38,904 bases of DNA from Neolecta irregularis DAH-3 (lineage: Eukaryota > Ascomycota > Neolectomycetes > Neolectales > Neolectaceae). The notes below the pieces were generated by a model that made no database searches, was not told the origin of the DNA, and saw nothing but the letters and a program-made list of their open reading frames with translations. How positions within the stretch are numbered: position 1 is the stretch's first letter; each line of letters starts with the position of its first letter. Made by a program: the position numbers and the translations under genes. Location: contig LXFE01000695.1 of assembly GCA_001929475.1 (NCBI GenBank), positions 192-39,095 of the forward strand, in the 5' to 3' direction. Positions 11,609 to 21,883 of the stretch are shown one piece after another.

Positions 11609-12629
11609 CTAATAGTAAGACCAAAGAGAGGGAGTAGGCGCATACTCGACTCCATAAAGTCCGTTTTGGTAGCTTTTGGGTGCTTGGGATGGAAGTTCTT
11701 TTGACTGAACAGGCTTCGGTGCTTCTATTGGCTTGGGCGGACAGTTTGCAATCTTCACACGGAGTGTTTGCCCTGTGACGTCAGCATCGGCGAGGCCGAG
11801 GAAATGTATACCATCAGCGAGGACACCATCGAGATCCTTCACAGCAGTGGTAGCCGACGCATGATCTGCAAATATTACTTCACTTGAGACATTGTTCCCG
11901 GCCGAAGAAACATGGCATTTTTGCACTTCTCCATAACGAGACATGAGAGACTACTAGTTAGAGATAATATACCCAAAGACATGCCCTGATATCGGGAGCA
12001 ATGGTTCCCGCCGCAAGATTTTGGATGATGACGACAGTAGAACCTGATGTACCCTTAATACTCAGTTCACCATGACTGGCACTGCCTTTGATGGAAAAGT
12101 GGTTGTTGCTATTAGGCATTCTCAGGGGAGCTTTCTGGGGTTTCGAGACCCGGTTCACTTTGTTTAATCGAGCAATAATATCCCTACCGGTAATTTCATT
12201 ATTCCTATTACTCTTAACAGGCTTGGTCCCCTTCCCCAAATCTATGCGATTAAAGAGCGAATTTTCGTCGTAATCCCTGCTCTCTCTTTGCGCTGACAGT
12301 GGATTCCGTCTCAATTTGACTGAACCGATTCTTTGGAAAAGATCCTTGGAAGTACTTTCGCCGAATTTATCATGTTTCCAGGAGCCGTCAATGTTGGCTG
12401 TATCGGATCGCTGAAACATTCAGATATAATTCAAGTAGCAATGAGGCTACAGAATATTGATAAGGCCCTCCAGATCTCGGCTGACGGCCTTGATTTTGTC
12501 TTTGCGGACCGCGGCTGCTGACTGGTTGAACGTTCTTTCTTTCTGTAAGATCAGCATAGAAGGAATACATATGCACATACTTTCAGGAGTAAGCTCGTCT
12601 AGCGAAGCATCGATATTCATGGAGGACAT
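11609..12629 (-). CDS. YRA1: Yra1/Mlo3/ALYREF-type mRNA export adaptor
   Basis: Four exons (12629-12581, 12542-12451, 12410-11985, 11950-11609) give 302 residues. The N-terminus MSSMNIDASLDEL is a UAP56-binding motif of the kind found at both ends of ALYREF proteins. A basic, low-complexity region with repeated short motifs (LFQRI, LFNRI, IIARLNK) follows. A single RRM starts near residue 171 (STVVIIQNLAAGT, then DIRSLMSRYGEV). The protein would bind nuclear mRNA and recruit the export receptor through UAP56. The intron inside the RRM (11951-11984) begins with GC. Only that splice restores the usual spacing DIR-SLM-SRYG. An in-frame ATG at 12668 would add 13 residues, and I prefer 12629 because family members start just before the motif. 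Confidence 0.85.
11951..11984 (-). other. GC-AG intron in the YRA1-like RRM
   Basis: This 34-nt intron starts GCATGT and ends TAACTAGTAG. The competing GT donor at 11972 would leave only 22 nt and insert three extra residues into the first helix of the RRM. The GC donor gives the canonical helix length. Confidence 0.65.
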
Positions 12630-12977
12630 ATCGAAATTTGGTAGGATGAGTTGCGGTTGAGGATACATTCAGGGCACGGGATCCAATTCCAAATCATCAC
12701 AAAGTGAGAGCTTCTCCATTACCTTTAGGATTCAAGGCTGTCAAAGTGTATTCGCTGAACTATGGACAAGAAAATTAGGGAAAAGGATACATCGAAGAAA
12801 GATAACAAAATGCTAAATCAACGATTACTAAATGAGCGGCAATCCCAGTAGCCTCGTAAGATATGCGTTAATCATAATGATGAGGACATGAAAAGAACAT
12901 CCAGGCATTAGCTTAGCAGTACATTTCGTCAGCCCCGAATCCAAAATAAATGAAATGCCCTTGCCCATGTTGTCTAT
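12630..12977. other. Intergenic region between eIF4G end and YRA1-like start
   Basis: These 348 bp hold no open frame I can support. They should contain the eIF4G 3' UTR and the promoter and 5' leader of the Yra1-like gene, both on the minus strand. I see no TATA box or repeat. Confidence 0.5.
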
Positions 12978-15900
12978 CTAATTTTTGTCGGCTGCTGTAG
13001 CAGTCAGCGAAGATTCACCCAATGTAGATCCTTTAGGAAGTAAATTCAACCTTGGACGCTCACGATGTGGTTCTGTGGAACTTTCTGCTACAGCCTGCGA
13101 AGTGGTTAAATCTTCAGTTTCGTGATTTTCTGCACCTGCAGCCGTCGAGTCACCTATATCCATATTCAGAAGACTTCATATCAGACAATGATTAAGCATG
13201 GAGCAAATACTCAAACTGATTTACGGACTGAGCTGTGTGCGAGGCCTTTCGGATTACAGGGGTGCCACTTCTTGAAATAGAAGGTACTTCATCATCTTGA
13301 AACCTTGCTGGGTGCGACTTCTTTGTACCGTTCCCACTTGCACTTCGTAATGATGAAAATGCACCGCCAGGGCCCAGACCACTGGTCTGACTATTCGTCC
13401 TCATCATTCCAAGTCGACTTAGATCGCCAGCAAGAGCTTGCCGATTGGGGGTCTTAACAGTACTCCATCCATCTCCTCTTGTGCCTCCAGGGTTTGGAAC
13501 ACCGCCATAGCCCAAATTCCGATTCTGACCACGAGAATCACCCCTTCCGGCGTCTGAACGACGTGACTGCGCAGCCGATTTAGCAGCGGCTTCTTGCTGA
13601 GCCTTGGCAGCCTTTAGAGATTAAATTACGCAAAGACAGCAAGATTTACATCGGCATGAATCTCTGCAATAGTTTTCGGGCCAGCTTCTGCGGCCTTATC
13701 AAGCCATCCCTTCTTCCGAAGATCAATCAAATCCTGTAAAATATTAAAAATATCGCAAGAAAATAATGTACCATAACCATAAACTTCATACGAGATGGAA
13801 TCTTACTTTCGAGAAGTTGTCCAAGTCGTTCAAAATAGGCAGTCATCCTGTGAGCCCCCTTATCCTTATCGAGCATCCCACCAACAGTAGTAAGCAATTT
13901 GCATAAACTCTCAACTTCTTCCTCCTCCGGGTCTGTGACATTTTGCAGCAATTTTGTCACGCACTCGTGCATAATTTTCTCGACTAACATACTTCGCTTG
14001 TATAGCTCACCGATAAATTTGATAAGACCGAGACCACGCCGTTTGGCGGCTGCAGCAACATAGTATTCTTCGGAAAGCAATTCGGCTTCCTGAGGATTGG
14101 TAACTCCCTCTAGCTTGGGCGTAACATTCCAACCTCGTTCAAAATCTTCCTGACACCGATTGAGAAGGTATTTCCGGAATAAAAGACCGCCGCTGAGAGG
14201 CTGACCACTCTTTCCAAGAACTTTCTCATCCTTGATGTCGGAATTCATTTGATCCATCATATGTCGAGCAGAATCAGCATAAACACTAGAGAAATTGGGT
14301 TCATCGGTTGCTTTCTCAAATGTAAGTTGGATGACTTGTCGCAAGGTTTGGCCATCAGTTTCTCGTTTTGATTGAGAAGCAATATCCAGAATTTGTGCGG
14401 TGATTTTCTCTTCGTTATTTGGTGTAATCTTGTTGAGCAAAGCTTTAACTTTTCTCTGTACCGTATCAGGTGTCATCAATGGATCCTCGTTCCCTAAGGC
14501 AGGTCCAGCTTCAGCAGATATCTCCGCAAGAGCACGAGGCTTCCATCTAGACGCTGAAGCTTCGAGAGGCTTAATTTGATCGATTGGGATAGTGAGGCCC
14601 TTCTCCATATCAGACTTTTCATGTCTACTTTTGCTCTCGGAGGTGCCACCGCGTCGAGATCCTCCCCCGCGGGTGGATTTCGCGCGAGGACTACCAGGAA
14701 CCGCACCAATCGATGTGGAGACACCAGAAGCAGAAGCGGAGCGGCCAGATCCTAAGGGTCCTAGGCTGGGTTTGAAATGGGCGCCCATAACCGGGAAAGC
14801 ACCCACCGGTTGGCTTCCAGTTGCATTTGCTCCTCGACTTTGAGATCCGCCTTGTTTACTGGACAGTTCAAATCGTTGCTGCGAAGTCAACGTGGAAGCA
14901 GCAGGTCCGAGGCTAGTGAGTCCCAGTGATCCCATTGGTGGTGCACCACTAACTCGCGAAGCAGTTCGACCTCCGGTGCTTCGAGTGCTAGTAGGCCGAG
15001 ATTCTCCGGACAAATCACCGATAGTATCTCTTATCCTATCGTCCCAATCGAACATGGGCTTGTCTGTATAAGCAGCTTGGAACTGAAGCAAGAAATCTTT
15101 ATCGTATACAATACGGCCGGAGGGCGCATTCATATTGAGAGCAGGATTAGGAGATCTGAACCCCTCGGGGTACGAAACTTTTGTGATATCATTGATAAAC
15201 TTGGAAGTTCGTAGAGCGGTGAGGGGAGCGGATGGTAATGGTTCGTTAATTTGTTTGGTGAGACTAAGGTTAAGCGATGACGGAATCTTTTTGTCCTTTT
15301 TCAACGGAGGAGGCATCGTTATGGCGTCTAATTCGCTTGAGGTGAACACCATTTCTGGAAGGGTAAGAGATCTCTTGGAATCGTCGACCTTTGCTTCTCG
15401 TTCATTCGTTAGGCGATTCTCCTCTTCTTGGGCCGTCTTTTCTTCCTCGGATTTTCTTATATCTTTGGCCAATCTGGCAGCGTTGGCTTCTTCCGCTTGA
15501 CGCTTTTCCTCGGCAACTAGAGCAGCTTCTTCTTCCTCAAGTTTCTGTTTCGCAATTCGAGCAGCTTCCTCACGCATGCGTTGAGCTTCAGCGTCAGCAG
15601 CTTTTCTCTTTTCGGCTTCCTCCTCTTTTGCCTTTTCAGCCGCCTCTTGATCAATCTTGGTTTTTCTTTCCAGATCTTCTTTCTCCTTCGCAAGGCGTTC
15701 GCGTTCGGCCTTAGACTTTTCTTCGGCTTCAACTTTCTCGCGTGCTTCGCGCTCCTCGCGTTCTTTGACTTCGTGGATCTGTTTTATGAAAGTGGCTTTC
15801 TTAACTTCCGCTTTAGCTTTAGCATCGTCTTCTTCAACAGAATCTTTTTGAGAACCTGGGTGTTCACTCTCGTTTGCAATAGAGGGGGAATCAGTTTTCG

Positions 15901-17199
15901 TACGTAATGAAGAGACTTTCTTGGAAGGAACAATTTTTGCCACCACTTCTGATTTTGTATCTGGATTAATAATTTTTATCGCAGATGTTTTCTTAGTTGG
16001 AAGCTGGAATTCAGTTGCCTTTGGAGTTGATGGAACAACAGAAGTAGCACTGGCAGAATGGCGATGGCTTTGGGCATCTGAAATAGTTGAGGCTGATCGA
16101 CTCATTGGAGGAGGGCCGAATGAGGGCCCCACGGGACTGACATATGCCGGGCTGGAAGAGGCTGTGTAAGCATTGTTGGGTCGGGGACTTGCTGGCGTAA
16201 ATCCGTGGCTGGACACTCCCATAGGACCTGCGTAATAAGGATAGTTAGGGTCCATCATGGGTGGATAGCCAGGCTATATAATTAGATGAAAGTTATAGGA
16301 GAATGACGCACGTATGTAGGAACCATATAGGTAGGAGTCTGCAATGGACTTCCCATAGGCATTTGTGCATGAGGTTGAGCGTGAGTTGTAAGTGGGCTCG
16401 GGAGAAGATTAGAAGCTCGAGGACTTGGCCTTGTTCGACTTCCCGGTTGGTTGAAGGGCATGGCGGGGCTCGGATTGTTGAATCCTCGCTGAGAAACCAT
16501 AGGAGAACGGAAGTTTGAATTCTGGTATCCGCCCGGATATCCGTTGTACTGACCATGCTGAAACTGCTGCCCATGAGCAAAGTGGGGTTGCGCATATGCC
16601 TGTTGTGGAGTGCGTCGCGGAGACTGTGCGATCTCAGACATATGGTTCTGGTGATGAGCATGTTCTGCAGAGGCAGAGTGCGTTGAATGCACAGAATCGC
16701 GGCGGACCCGCGCAGGAAGAGAAGTCTGGCCGGAGATCGGAATGGAACCGTTGTGTGATTGAGAACTCAAGACATTAGAAACCTGCTAGAAGGCTTAGCC
16801 GCAGCAAAGATCGGCCGGCAGTACTTCTTTGTGCGAAACGGGAGCGGGAGGGGTAGCAGTACTTGCGGGTACTTGCGCAGACTCATCTCGAATTCCTGCG
16901 CTATTAGGCATTTCTGCTCGCTTTTCTACAGCCGGCTGTTTCAGAGGTACTGGGGTGGGACCGTTCGTCAAGGTCACTGGCTGTACAGGAGCAATCGGAT
17001 GACCGTTAGTCTTTGTTGGTTGCTGTTTCACTGGAGCGCTGGACGCGACACTTGCAGAGCGGCCATATGTTGCTGGTATCTGGGGAACGGCAGGCTTGGG
17101 AGTCTGAGGCACTTGTGTAGGTGGCGGATGGGAAGAAATTTGCTGGGGAGGCGGCTTGGGGGCAGAAGCAATTTTAGACCACGACTGTTGCTGCATCAT
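12978..17199 (-). CDS. TIF4631: Translation initiation factor eIF4G
   Basis: Six exons (17199-16825, 16785-16312, 16273-13772, 13733-13650, 13611-13211, 13173-12978) give 1343 residues. The first half is low-complexity (Pro, Gln, Ser), then a long charged Glu/Lys/Arg/Ala coiled-coil stretch (about 420-570). An eIF4E-binding motif YDKDFLLQF starts near residue 673. The MIF4G domain (about 888-1125) begins QRKVKALLNKITP and ends in the exon with DLIDLRKKGW. The C-terminal tail is RG/S-rich and ends ERPRLNLLPKG-like. eIF4G bridges eIF4E, eIF4A and eIF3 on capped mRNA in the cytoplasm. I chose the ATG at 17199. A possible 5'-UTR intron (about 17200-17264) ends in CAG immediately before it. A GCCTGC/GCAGGC inverted repeat lies in the leader near 17307-17330. 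Confidence 0.9.
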
Positions 17200-17580
17200 C
17201 TGCGAAAAAATCCGCCGAGATCCTTCGCGTATGGGACAAAGGATGAGTGGAAGAAACGACTCACCTACAGAGTGGCAAACAAGCACGGGGGTGGGAGGGA
17301 GGGTGCCTGCAGAAAAGGGCAGGCTCGCTGGTGGAGGGAAGAAATTACCAAGCTCGCCTGGTGGTGGTCAGTTGGTGACGCCGCTGATTTTACTGCAATC
17401 CGCAGGTCAGGGATTTCTATTCACATAGATATTTGCAAGGCGCAAGGATGGAAATAACGCGCTATTCTATACTGCCTACCTCTACAACCATTATCTGTCA
17501 TATCACTTGCAATCCTGCGTTTAGTGGCAATAGAAATTTTCCTAGGATCCATGAGCTCTCTCTTACACAGACTAAAGATC
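17200..17580. other. Region upstream of eIF4G, to the PDA1 stop
   Basis: On the minus strand this is the eIF4G promoter and 5' leader, C-rich close to the start, plus the 3' UTR of PDA1. Several frames are open on both strands because of base composition, but none resembles a protein family. Confidence 0.5.
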
Positions 17581-19309
17581 TTATACCTCCGGTATACGTC
17601 CCCGCAAGTAAGGTGGTTCGGATCCAGGCCTGCCTATATCAGAATCATGGAATACGGAATAACTCGTACACGTAGACATCTTTGAACAGAGTCTTTGGAT
17701 CTGCTGCCGGATCTGGCGATTTCTCTGCTTCCTTAGTTTCAGCCTCTACACGAGCCCGAGCTTCCTTATCAACTTCCTATTGGCTAATGAGATCAAGCTA
17801 GAGGTCGATTTGTACTTTCAACTGGAATTCACTCAAGACATTCCATTCCAAGATTTTTGCTTTGAGTCCTGCAATAGCATCATTTGTTGACCGCATATAT
17901 TGGATTTCCTCTCGAGTTCGATACTGCATAATCAGCTGATAGTCGAAGCTCAAACAAACCGTCACACCAGGGTCAGACATGCTGTGACCACCTTGATGGT
18001 CTAGTCATGTTTCACGTGAAGATCGCATACCATATCTATAAGTCTCAAATTCAAGGACCAGAGGTCCCTTCCCGCTTGTTGTCCATTCTTTGGCAAAACC
18101 ACTAGCATGTTTGACCGCAAGAACATCCATTCCATTGACTTTAATACCAGGAATATACTGCCCTCTTTTATAGTACTCCGTCAGAGCACTGCTTCTCTCA
18201 GCCGAAGTTCCCTAACATCGTTAATGTTGCTCTCTCGGCTCCTCTACCATGCCGTATTTGTTGTTCTCGCAGGCAAAAACGCAAGGTAGATCCCAGAGTT
18301 TGGCCATATTAAACGCCTCGAAAACTTGTCCTTGATTTGAAGCTCCGTCGCCATATAGCGTGAAGGCACAGTTGTCACGTCCCATATATTTGAGTGCAAA
18401 TGCTAGACCAGCACCCACAGGAACCTGGGCACCAACAATACCATTTCCTCCAAAGAATCCTTTCGTAAACATATGCATTGAACCGCCTGGACCGGTAAGT
18501 GCCTGTGCATATATCGTGTGGAACCTTTTCCATGCGCAATGCCGTCTTGGCGTCCTAGCAATTCGGCCAATATGGATTTAACCGAGCCTCCTCGCATAAG
18601 GGTGAATCCTAATGATAAGAGCAATCTAGAAAGGGGACATGCCATGACAACGATAAGCTGTGATAACCTGATCATCAGTTAGCAAACAACCTCCATCTCG
18701 GAATATCTTGCCATGTCCTCTATTTTGAGTCAGCAAACAGTAACGAGCTTGAAGAAATCATGCCCTTGGTAATAGCTTTCTCAATACCGACAGCGATAGC
18801 TTCCTGTCCAGTTGATAGGTGACTTGTCGCTGATTAGTAGATTTATTTAGGACCTGTCATTCATACCAGCTAAATGTGGTCAGCGATAAATACCATGGAC
18901 CAAAGAAAGGGAACTATACAATCCTCGAATTTTCTTTGCTTTGTATAAAGCATCTGCAGCCATCTCTAATCGTCGAATAGTGACCATATCGGTATACCTA
19001 TAAAATAAGAAACTGCTGGTGAAGGATGCATACATGGCAATTAATTCCTTCTTCGTGACATCCACCTCCAATTTCGGGCCATCCAATTTATAGAATTCGA
19101 AGCTGTCCGAAGGAAGGGTTACTTTAAAATGCTCATCGTCTTTTTTGGGCTTTTTTTTGACATCTGCCTGGGATGAGGCCGCGTCTATTGTAACTGTTCT
19201 TAGAAACTGCACCTGGTCACTTCTCGTTTTTTAAAAACCTTCGTACAGGGAGAGTTTTGTGAATTCTATTCGAAAAGAGGGATAAGCGGGCGAAGGGACG
19301 GGGCAGCAT
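17581..19309 (-). CDS. PDA1: Pyruvate dehydrogenase E1 component, alpha subunit (mitochondrial)
   Basis: Fourteen exons (19309-19247, 19212-19034, 18997-18920, 18869-18867, 18822-18764, 18719-18712, 18667-18643, 18608-18525, 18486-18248, 18211-18031, 17991-17960, 17923-17816, 17776-17670, 17629-17581) give 404 residues, the usual length. The start [18 protein letters not shown] is a typical presequence. Conserved blocks appear in order: [15 protein letters not shown], the GQEAIAVG block, [19 protein letters not shown], the thiamine-diphosphate motif GDGASNQG (about 211-218) with [14 protein letters not shown], and the phosphorylation loop GGHSMSDPG. The C-terminus [17 protein letters not shown] also fits. 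The enzyme decarboxylates pyruvate to feed acetyl-CoA into the citric acid cycle. Two exons are only 3 and 8 nt long and three introns are GC-AG. The gene is divergent from OMA1. Confidence 0.95.
18712..18719 (-). other. 8-nt micro-exon of PDA1 between two GC-AG introns
   Basis: The exon AGGACATG joins AAG-G to GTT-ATC and yields K-E-D-M-V-I-T-A-Y-R. This has exactly the three residues that E1-alpha proteins place between the ITK-like end and the (I/V)ITxYR block. Both flanking introns (18720-18763 and 18668-18711) are 44 nt, start with GC, end in AG and carry GCTGAC or GCTAAC-like branch motifs. Confidence 0.7.
18867..18869 (-). other. 3-nt micro-exon (CTG) of PDA1
   Basis: The upstream exon ends GGA-TT and the downstream exon begins T-CAC. 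Joining them directly gives G-F-H and loses the cysteine of the conserved GFCH motif. Using CTG as an exon gives TT-C, TG-T, CAC, which is F-C-H. The flanking introns, 18870-18919 (50 nt, GT-AG, GCTGAC near the end) and 18823-18866 (44 nt, GT-AG, ACTAAT near the end), each look complete. Confidence 0.75.
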
Positions 19310-19714
19310 AGTAGCAGACCTTGTCAGCAACTTTTGGTGGTTGTAACTACAATTTTTGGGGAGCCATAAGCCCGCATATTTTTCCTACTCTCAATAATTA
19401 TTTACTCAGAACAATCATACTACGTTCAGGCAATAAATATTTTGGTAGTAGTCTAATCTTATCAGCAAGGTAGTAACGGGTCGGAGTTACGGAAAAGGGT
19501 TTCAACTGGCCATTTGATCGCTTGTACTTTTCTTAAATCCCGCAGTATTGTCTTGAGCAGTCTACTATTTTCCCGTTATTACTCTGTATATTGTCTTTTA
19601 GTTCAACATAGTGTACATAAATGTGATACCTCTGTAGAGTCGCAGTTGCATGTTGCGAGTTGCGTCTACGGCAAAAACAAATTGCCTCACCCATCCTATT
19701 TTCAAAACACTTCC
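19310..19714. promoter_or_regulatory. Shared divergent promoter region of PDA1 and OMA1
   Basis: 405 bp separate the two divergent start codons. The stretch is AT-rich in its middle and contains no supportable coding frame. Both genes make mitochondrial proteins, so coordinated expression is possible. No specific factor site is evident. Confidence 0.5.
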
Positions 19715-20954
19715 ATGATATTTAGATTTGGGGTTTCCTCTATTTCCCGTCCATCCCGGGGTCTCCTCTCACTCCAACGACGATCTTTTTCCATTCAACC
19801 ACCTGCGCGATCGACATATTATCGAATTCCGCGCAGGCCGCAGTCCTCCCGAATCGAGAATTCCCCTCGGCGCTCCATATCATGGCGGAACCGTATTTCC
19901 ACATTTCTGATAGGAGGCGCGACTGTCATGGGCGGCAGTAGTATGCGCATTTGTAAAAATCTCTTTTTGAAATTTAGTTTATTTCGTCTCTCACCTCGAG
20001 ACCGTCCCTATGACTGGCCGCTGTCGGTTTATCGATATGTCACCAGAGGAGGAGCAAGAGCTATCCAAAGTTGCCTACCGGGAAATTATGACTAGATACC
20101 GAAACCAGATATTGCCTGGGAACCACCCAACATCCAGGTTCGTGAGCAATGTAGCTCAGAGAATTATCAAAGTCTCTGGGTTAGAAGGCCTGAGATGGGA
20201 GATTCATGTCATCGATAGTCCCGAGAAGAATGCATTCATACTTCCAGGTGGAAAAGTGTTTGTCTTCACGGTATGTTGAATAAGAACCGGACCATGCTGA
20301 TTTTCACTAGGGGATCCTACCCCTTGCACAGAATAAGGTACCATATATATTCCGGATCTTGTACTTATGCTTATAGGATGGCCTTGCAAGCGTCCTTGCA
20401 CATGGTGAGCCTTTTTTATATGATTTATTCCATTAACCCCAATGATAGAGGTTGGCCATCAAGTTGCGCGACATATTGCAGAACAAAACAGTTTTGGGAA
20501 AATCATTATGCTGGTTAGGTTGCTTTTGACTTTTACTTTCGGCGATTCTTTAGGTATTGGTGGGCTTGTTACAGAGTTTGGGTTGGCTATGCCATATTCT
20601 CGAAAATATGAATCTGAAGGTATCTCCATGAATATCTGGAATCTAACTGTTCAGCCGATTATATTGGTCTGCTATTGATGAGTCAAGCTTGCTTTGATCC
20701 TGGTGAAGCAAAACTCTTCTGGCAGAGAATGGCTAAAGCTGAGACGTCTTCAATGCCACAATTTGTCAGTACACATCCTACCCCAAAGAATCGATCGAAA
20801 AACATTGAGAAGTGGCTTCCAGAGGTATATTCCCCTACGTAAGACGCACTGGATATCTTAGGCATATGAAAACCGAGCTTCCAGTGACTGCGAATCTCAC
20901 CTTGGGGGAATTTACGATCAGTTTGTTCGACATACTAATTATGCAAGTTACTAG
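19715..20954 (+). CDS. OMA1: Mitochondrial inner-membrane metalloprotease OMA1 (M48 family)
   Basis: Seven exons (19715-19940, 19978-20270, 20311-20337, 20377-20404, 20449-20619, 20655-20824, 20862-20954) give 335 residues. An Arg/Ser-rich presequence is followed by a Gly-rich hydrophobic segment (TFLIGGATVMGG). YFVSHLETVPMTGRCRF is the conserved matrix-side motif of fungal OMA1. The zinc motif HEVGH spans residues 191-195 and is split by the intron at 20405-20448. The third ligand is in ESEAD (246-250). A hydrophobic segment with IIMLVRLLLTF lies between them. OMA1 cleaves inner-membrane proteins such as dynamin-like GTPases during stress. Two exons are only 27 and 28 nt long, so the HEVGH motif does not appear in any one long frame. 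Confidence 0.93.
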
Positions 20955-21659
20955 TGTGGTATTTCACATTTTTCACATACAGTATGGCTAGTGAGCATTG
21001 CATTGCGCACCTATTCCGATAATAGATTTCTTAGGAGGTCCAAAATCCAGGTCAAGAAGTGGCGTGCAAACCTGCATGACTTGTAAATAGTCTGTACCTC
21101 CTATCCATTTTCCCTAGTTGGTCGTCTTTCCTTATTCTAAATCTCAAATCTCTTCAAGTCACGCTAATTGCAGAACTTGTCACATATGGTTGTTAGCAAC
21201 AGGAAGCTGAAGTCTTGGACAGTTGAGTGAGAACAATGCTCTGAACTCAATACCTTTTCCTTAACAAAAGAGTTCCCAGCCTCAAGATTATGTTGACAAT
21301 ACCGAAATACCGAGGGCCTCGAGCTTGTTGACTACCAAAACCAACTCATTATTCAATTTGGATTCATCTCATGACATCAGTATCAACTACAGGTATCAAT
21401 ATCTGATATCAAGAAACAATTCCATATATCTTCTACAAAGGACTATCCTCAAAGGACCCAAATCTTTTTTTGGATATGTCCCGTGCACTAAGACATGTCA
21501 GCATTCCCACCCAGCTCTTAGCAATATCATGCAAACTCCGCAATTACAATCTTCCATAGCTACGTATTATCCATTCACATAAGGCATGATGTAACAAATG
21601 GAGATTCCTTTTCATTATGTAAGTTGTAATGAAGCGGCCGACCCTTGTGCTTTAAAATA
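20955..21659. other. Gene-poor interval (0.7 kb)
   Basis: This region lies between the OMA1 stop and the next minus-strand coding sequence. One 85-codon frame on the plus strand (21325-21582) has no family resemblance. A cluster of short GATATC/GTATCAA words occurs near 21375-21415. I see no tRNA and no transposon ends. It probably holds the 3' UTRs of two converging genes. Confidence 0.45.
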
Positions 21660-21806
21660 TTACTGATTCGGACCACCTTGAAAGACTGGTGCCGTCAAAA
21701 TTTGGGAAAGAGCATTGCTATCAATCTCGCTCTTGTTCTGTGACAGAATCTCTTTGAACATTATGACAAATCGACGGAATCTCTCGAGATCTAAACAACT
21801 GGAAGA
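21660..21806 (-). CDS. Unassigned coding-like terminal exon
   Basis: A 48-residue frame ends at a TAA (21662-21660) and follows an AG at 21807. It reads ...CLDLERFRRFVIMFKEIL and closes with LTAPVFQGGPNQ. The amphipathic, helix-rich composition looks like real protein and ends cleanly. It may be the last exon of a small gene: an 8-nt first exon ATGCATTT, then a 31-nt intron ending in TTCCAG, gives MHFCLDLERF. It may instead be spliced onto the preceding NSRP1-like gene, because in-frame joins exist through a 17-nt exon. I recognise no family and cannot choose. Confidence 0.35.
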   Translation of the reverse strand, partial: SSSCLDLERFRRFVIMFKEILSQNKSEIDSNALSQILTAPVFQGGPNQ

Positions 21807-21883
21807 CTAAAGTACATTAGCAATGTTACAAATGCATGACACAACGCTCAAAACAAAGACATGTATACGGAGAGTAAGTGGAC

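Noticed and set aside
11951-11972. A 22-nt GT-AG intron in the YRA1-like gene
   Set aside because: It is far below every other intron and would add three residues to an RRM helix. The GC-AG alternative of 34 nt fits both size and protein.
15500-15900. Long open frames on the plus strand opposite the eIF4G coiled coil
   Set aside because: They are mirror images of the Glu/Lys/Arg-rich coding sequence and encode low-complexity Phe/Ser/Leu runs.
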